35,257 bases of DNA. It comes from Candidatus Latescibacterota bacterium (GTDB lineage Bacteria > Latescibacterota > UBA2968). Below, piece after piece: positions 31,522 through 35,257 of this stretch. The notes under the pieces were generated by a model, which was not told the DNA's origin, did no database searches, and saw only the letters and a program-made list of their open reading frames with translations. The stretch is taken from the NCBI GenBank assembly GCA_022821275.1, contig JAJEDY010000007.1, forward strand, positions 1 through 35,257, in the 5' to 3' direction. The position numbers and the translations under genes are program-made. Within the stretch, counting starts at the first letter, position 1; each line of letters begins with the position of its first letter.

Positions 31522-32532
31522 ATGAAAGCAAGAATCATTGGAAAGGAGCAGTCAGATGTAGTGCCGGCACCAGTGCCAGAGCCGAAGGAGGATTGGGCGG
31601 TGGTGAAGGTGCATGCTTCGGCGATGTGTACTGAGTACAAGACGTGGTTGGCGGGTGATCGGCGCGAGGTGATCGGGCACGAGGGGGCGGGTGAGGTGGT
31701 GGCGGTGGCGCAGCCGGGGCGGGTGAAGGTAGGGGACCGAGTTACGGTGATGCCGCAGTATCCGTGTGGCAATTGCGCTTTGTGCCGCGCTGGCGATTAT
31801 GTCTATTGCGAGGATACGTACGATTTTGCCGAGTTCACGGGTAGCCGCGAGGGCAGTGGCACGTTTGCCCATTATGTGGTCAAGCCCTCATGGCTTTTGT
31901 TGCCGATTCCCGAACGGGTTACGTACGAGCAGGCGACGATGGCGATTGACGGTATCGGTGCTTCTTTTGGGGGTATGCAAGCGATCGGCGTGGGTGCTTT
32001 TGATACGGTACTGATTACGGGGCTGGGTCCGGTGGGGCTTGGTGGGATTATCAATGGCCGGTTCCGTGGGGCGCGGGTGCTGGCGGTGGAGCCTGCGCCG
32101 TGGCGCGCTGCGCTCGGTCTCGAGTTGGGCGCAGAGGTGGTGCTGCATCCTCAGGATGATCCGCTTGCGCGTATTCGAGATTTGACGGATGGTCGCGGGG
32201 TTGATTGCGCGGTGGATTGTTCTGGTTCGGTGGCGGGCGAGCGGTTGTGTATTGATGCGGTGCGGCGGCGTGGACGGGTGGCGTTTGTCGGCGAGTGTTC
32301 CCAGGATTTGCCGATTAAGGTGAGCCCGGATTTGATTCGCAAGGGGCTGCTGGTGGCGGGGAACTGGCTGTACAATATGCAGGATTACGAGGGCGTGATG
32401 CAGGTGATCGCAGAGTCGCCTCTTATCGATAAGCTGATCAGCCATGTTATGCCGATGAGCAATATTCAGGAGGCTTTTGGTCTTCTGGCTGCTGGCGAAG
32501 CTGCGAAGATCGTGCTTCATCCCTGGGCGTAG
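31522..32532 (+). CDS. Zinc-dependent medium-chain alcohol/polyol dehydrogenase
   Basis: The 336-residue NAD(P)-dependent dehydrogenase has a catalytic zinc site from Cys (SAMCTEYK), His-Glu (IGHEGAGEV) and a later acid. The structural zinc site has the cysteines of CGNCALCRAGDYVYC. The coenzyme-binding Rossmann motif is GLGPVGLGG, with an acidic residue after the second strand (VLAVEPAP) suggesting NAD. It starts at ATG 31522 (AGGGAAG upstream); an earlier in-frame start at 31333 would run through hicA and is discarded. The last 16 bp overlap the convergent hydrolase gene. A decayed copy of its 5' end lies at 30775. The substrate is not predictable; sorbitol- or threonine-type substrates are common in this family. 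Confidence 0.9.
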   Translation: MKARIIGKEQSDVVPAPVPEPKEDWAVVKVHASAMCTEYKTWLAGDRREVIGHEGAGEVVAVAQPGRVKVGDRVTVMPQYPCGNCALCRAGDYVYCEDTYDFAEFTGSREGSGTFAHYVVKPSWLLLPIPERVTYEQATMAIDGIGASFGGMQAIGVGAFDTVLITGLGPVGLGGIINGRFRGARVLAVEPAPWRAALGLELGAEVVLHPQDDPLARIRDLTDGRGVDCAVDCSGSVAGERLCIDAVRRRGRVAFVGECSQDLPIKVSPDLIRKGLLVAGNWLYNMQDYEGVMQVIAESPLIDKLISHVMPMSNIQEAFGLLAAGEAAKIVLHPWA

Positions 32533-33335
32533 TGCGTTTCTTTCAGCACCCTTTCAAGCCAGGCTCTGGCGCGCTTGCGGTACCTACTTTCTCTATGCAT
32601 CCACAGGTCTGTATGGGGATGGACGATATTGCCTTCGGGGATGTTGAATATTTGATCCGTTGGCACGTTCAGGAATGTGAATTGCGCCAGGTCGAGGTGC
32701 GATTTGAGAAATTGATCTTTTACTCTGCTGGCGTTCTGCCCGCAGATGAGCACGGGCCTGCCTTTTAACCGTGCGAGGCGGGTGAGAGCGGATGCGCGAT
32801 CACTCTCTGGATAATTCCATTCCTTTTCGCCGTCAAAATGGTCGTGGGTGAAGATGCCTTTCCAATAGGCTGCAATCTCATCATCTGAAAGGCCGATGTA
32901 GCTGGTGCCAATAGCTCCGCGCGAGAAGCCACAGATGAATATGTTGTGCGGGTCGCCGCCAAATTTTTCACAGATCCGTGGGAGATAGGTTTTGCAGTAG
33001 TTTATCGTTGCTTGCTTATCGCCCCACCATGTGACGGCATTTTCTTTTTTTCCCTTTTCTATATATGGCATAGATATCCAGATAAATCCACGCCCTCCAC
33101 TCATGCCATAGCCCAGGTTCGCGTCTTCTACTTTCCCAGTTGATTTACACGGTTCCCATTTGTTGCCGGTGTATTCGACGATGACGGGGTATTTGCGCCC
33201 GGGTTGCCAGTCTATGGGAAGGTATAGCGCGTGGTGTACGTTGGATCCTCTGTACTCCGGCGTGGTTTGACGCACACGCTTGCCCGGGGCAGGTGGTTCA
33301 TCCGTCATAGCCGGTGTCACGAGGTCTAATGGCAT
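32517..33335 (-). CDS. Alpha/beta-hydrolase, esterase-like
   Basis: The 272-residue protein has an alpha/beta hydrolase core: a nucleophile elbow GFSRG with Ser138, preceded by KFGGDPHNIFICG. The strand YPVIVEYTGNKW is near the N-terminus and a likely catalytic His lies in VHPHTDLWMH near the end. The acid is likely among the residues after GRPVLICGQNASRV. There is no signal peptide from this start. It resembles polyhydroxybutyrate-depolymerase- or feruloyl-esterase-like hydrolases, but the substrate cannot be told. ATG 33335 has GAGAG upstream. The glycosidase-like gene ends 24 bp upstream on the same strand, so they may be co-transcribed in sugar or polymer use. Confidence 0.8.
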   Translation of the reverse strand: MPLDLVTPAMTDEPPAPGKRVRQTTPEYRGSNVHHALYLPIDWQPGRKYPVIVEYTGNKWEPCKSTGKVEDANLGYGMSGGRGFIWISMPYIEKGKKENAVTWWGDKQATINYCKTYLPRICEKFGGDPHNIFICGFSRGAIGTSYIGLSDDEIAAYWKGIFTHDHFDGEKEWNYPESDRASALTRLARLKGRPVLICGQNASRVKDQFLKSHLDLAQFTFLNVPTDQIFNIPEGNIVHPHTDLWMHRESRYRKRARAWLERVLKETHYAQG

Positions 33336-33359
33336 GGTCTCTCAGCTTGCGGGATCTGT

Positions 33360-34478
33360 TCAGGATTCTAAATCATTGAGCCATTGTGATACAACTTGAC
33401 TGCCTTTTTGTATTTCAGAGATGGCTTCGTGGTCGGGTTGTTCTTTTTCGTCGATCAGACCTTTTCGCCGGAAGCGATTTCGGAGATAACCGCCGCAAAG
33501 ATGCGCGCCTATTGCGCCGGGGTTTTCCAGAAGGCCGTAGAGGGCTTCGGCATACCATTCCCCATCCACGAGATGATATTCCCCATCCAGATATTTTCCG
33601 CTGTCATCCGCGATGGTTTTCCGGGGACGAGATCCGTCTGCCCATAGAACCGGTTTTCCCGTGGCTGTGTGCCATTCGCGCATGTGTGTGACCGGGTCTC
33701 CGAAGTCCTGAAAGCTGAGTACGTCAACGTACGGTTCGGCAGCCTGAACAATTTCCATTGGGAGCGCTGCGAGTGCTTCGTATCGGTCTCCGAGGATTAA
33801 GTGATGGGGATCATAACGGCGAATGGCGTCGTGGGTGATTTTGTAGTATCGCTGTGCCAGGTTGAAGAGTTCAGCACGGCCCGCTTGCGATTCCAGTCGT
33901 GTGGGATCAAACATGGGGCCGCGCCAGGCTGTGTGTGGGGTTCGGACGTGAACCCAGGTTGGACAGTCCGAGTAAAAATAGCCGATTAAGTTCGGTTCAT
34001 CCCGCAGTCGGGCGCATTCGGATCTGGCGACATAATCGCACCAGTCTTCGAAGTCTTTGCTGAAGATGTCGGGATTTCTGTGCCATGCGTTCCACTGATG
34101 TGTTTCGATGAAGGGCAACAGGTGGCAGTAGGGCATGGATAGCGCGCGATATTCTTCCAGGGTGAAGCTCGGACTGTGCGCGTGTTTTAAGATGGTTACG
34201 TCCTGTACCCAGCCGACGGTGTTGAATCCCCATGCTTTCAGGTCGGGTGATACGGATTCACAGATCCACTTGATGCTGTTGTTGTCGTATTTTTGTTGCC
34301 AGCGGGACAGGTTCTCTGGATATAGCAGGGGGGAGGAGTCAATATGATTCAGTCCGACTGAGAAGAAGGGCTGTCGCTCTGGCGTGAGTAAGATCCAGCG
34401 TTCGCCAAGTTTTGCGAGGGTGAAGAATCCTTCGGGGGATGTTTGTGTTGTTTCGATCATTTCCAGTATGGTGTTCAT
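33360..34478 (-). CDS. Glycosidase-like (agarase/GH42-like) TIM-barrel protein
   Basis: The 372-residue protein begins at ATG 34478 (AGGGAG upstream; a longer start at 34535 overlaps a small upstream frame). It opens with a beta segment shared by agarase-like proteins (RWILLTPERQPFFSVGLNHID). A TIM barrel follows with helices and strands such as LKAWGFNTVGW, LIGYFYSDCPTW, HHLILGDRYEA, VDVLSFQDFGDP and KPVLWADGS. In active relatives the segment after GYF contains D-N-E with the acid/base Glu; here it is Y-S-D-C-P. The nucleophile strand usually P-V-L-x-T-E is P-V-L-W-A-D. Catalysis may use Asp residues, or the protein may only bind carbohydrate. No signal peptide is seen. Confidence 0.7.
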   Translation of the reverse strand: MNTILEMIETTQTSPEGFFTLAKLGERWILLTPERQPFFSVGLNHIDSSPLLYPENLSRWQQKYDNNSIKWICESVSPDLKAWGFNTVGWVQDVTILKHAHSPSFTLEEYRALSMPYCHLLPFIETHQWNAWHRNPDIFSKDFEDWCDYVARSECARLRDEPNLIGYFYSDCPTWVHVRTPHTAWRGPMFDPTRLESQAGRAELFNLAQRYYKITHDAIRRYDPHHLILGDRYEALAALPMEIVQAAEPYVDVLSFQDFGDPVTHMREWHTATGKPVLWADGSRPRKTIADDSGKYLDGEYHLVDGEWYAEALYGLLENPGAIGAHLCGGYLRNRFRRKGLIDEKEQPDHEAISEIQKGSQVVSQWLNDLES

Positions 34479-34497
34479 TGAGGCTCCCTGGTAGTCG

Positions 34498-34681
<184 letters not shown>

Positions 34682-34687
34682 ATCCCT

Positions 34688-34749
34688 CCGTATCATAGGG
34701 TATCCAAGTCCTTATAGACCTATAAATAAGGAGGTTTCCTATGATACGG
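34688..34749 (+). promoter_or_regulatory. Inverted repeat enclosing the transposase ribosome site and start codon
   Basis: CCGTATCATAGG (34688-34699) pairs perfectly with CCTATGATACGG (34738-34749), whose centre contains the ATG at 34741. Inside, CCTTAT (34710-34715) pairs with ATAAGG (34726-34731), overlapping the AAGGAGG ribosome site. Confidence 0.75.
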
Positions 34750-35257
34750 CGAGGCTCACTGCTTGTCAAGCTGGTCAAATTGGTAGATCACATTCCTGCG
34801 CCTGTCCAGCCAGAAAAACCGATGAGAGGCAGACCCAAGTTCTATTCAGATCAGGTCTTCCTCAAAGCGGTCATCATCATGATCGTCAAGCACCTCCACA
34901 AGGTGGGTGAACTGCTCTGTGTGCTTGAGGAGCCGACCGAGGAGATGCAAGAGCTACGTCAGTTACTGACTTTTGAGGGACGTTATCCTTCAAGGCGGAC
35001 TTTTGAGCGTCGGTTGAAGCAGATTCCTGAGACCTTGCCGGCACAAATTAGATGCTTGGCACAGCATCTTTTAGCCCGCATCAAGCCTTTTGACACTTGC
35101 GGACGTGCCGCAGCGATAGACAGCACACTGTTGCCTGCCAAAGGTGGCGTATGGCACAAGAAAGACCGTGAGCGCGGACGGATCCCTCACACATCTATCG
35201 ACACACAAGCCCATTGGACCAAAAGTGCCTATCACGGCTGGATATATGGCTGGAAAC
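34741..35257 (+). CDS. DDE transposase (IS4-type), 3' end beyond the window
   Basis: The 172 visible residues of a transposase, open to the right edge. A basic N-terminal region (GSLLVKLVKLVDHI, then GRPKFYSDQVFLKAV) and a helix-turn-helix-like part (YPSRRTFERRLKQIPETL) precede the DDE fold, which begins with AAAIDSTLLPAKGG; the Asp there is the likely first catalytic residue. HKKDRERGRIPHTSIDTQAHW and YHGWIYGWK are typical of IS4/DDE_Tnp_1 transposases. AAGGAGG lies 6 nt before ATG 34741, and both are within nested inverted repeats (34688-34749), presumably limiting expression from read-through transcripts. The remaining catalytic residues and the right end of the element are outside the window. 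Confidence 0.85.
   Translation, partial: MIRRGSLLVKLVKLVDHIPAPVQPEKPMRGRPKFYSDQVFLKAVIIMIVKHLHKVGELLCVLEEPTEEMQELRQLLTFEGRYPSRRTFERRLKQIPETLPAQIRCLAQHLLARIKPFDTCGRAAAIDSTLLPAKGGVWHKKDRERGRIPHTSIDTQAHWTKSAYHGWIYGWK

Overview
The window reads as a bacterial chromosome fragment of about 50% GC with short intergenic gaps. It probably comes from an uncultured environmental Gram-negative lineage: it has an HlyD-type adaptor, periplasmic lipoproteins, futalosine-pathway menaquinone synthesis (MqnA) and a probable selenoprotein. A Latescibacterota- or Poribacteria-like source is a guess from gene content and the dispersed short repeats, not something the sequence proves.

Layout. 1-1949: end of a type I export or peptide-maturation operon, with a frameshifted HlyD adaptor followed by a PpiC-type prolyl isomerase. 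2000-3264: a receiver/AraC regulator with Glu at the phospho-acceptor site, a tandem direct repeat at its 3' end, and a promoter-hairpin-terminator arrangement that looks like an unannotated structured RNA. 3275-6704 (minus): mqnA, a lipoprotein substrate-binding protein with an extra N-terminal domain, a DUF5069-like protein and a small lipoprotein. 6883-9981 (plus): a DUF368 polyprenyl-phosphate transporter, a 3-hydroxyisobutyrate dehydrogenase-like enzyme and an M20 deacylase. 10053-15366: a signalling block of two divergent units (receiver + RsbW-like ATPase, pseudo-receiver + Hpt; small membrane protein, hybrid kinase, STAS protein) that looks like a phosphorelay feeding a partner switch. 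15422-15498: tRNA-Pro(CGG). 15538-22397 (minus): PhoR/PhoB-like pair, a large secreted protein with a degenerate CehA/McbA-type PHP fold, and an RNase II/R exoribonuclease.

22466-22903 (minus) is a Bcp/PrxQ peroxiredoxin with an in-frame TGA exactly at the peroxidatic cysteine and a perfect hairpin 15 nt downstream. It is most simply read as a selenocysteine peroxiredoxin and is the most notable item here. 23094-27522 (plus) holds a metallophosphatase, a truncated GT51-like membrane protein, a nucleotidyltransferase with a small basic partner, a predicted propeller-like protein and an ankyrin-repeat protein.

27600-31500 is a small defence island: McrB-McrC type IV restriction, then a HicB-HicA toxin-antitoxin pair with its own promoter, operator-like palindrome and terminator. 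A decayed copy of the 5' end of the next zinc alcohol dehydrogenase gene lies between the two modules, so mcrBC or hicBA probably entered next to a dehydrogenase gene. The window ends with an alpha/beta hydrolase, a glycosidase-like TIM-barrel protein and the start of an insertion sequence whose transposase start codon and ribosome site are enclosed in nested inverted repeats. Short heptamer and 12-mer repeats are scattered through the window, and two of them have entered the coding sequence of one gene.
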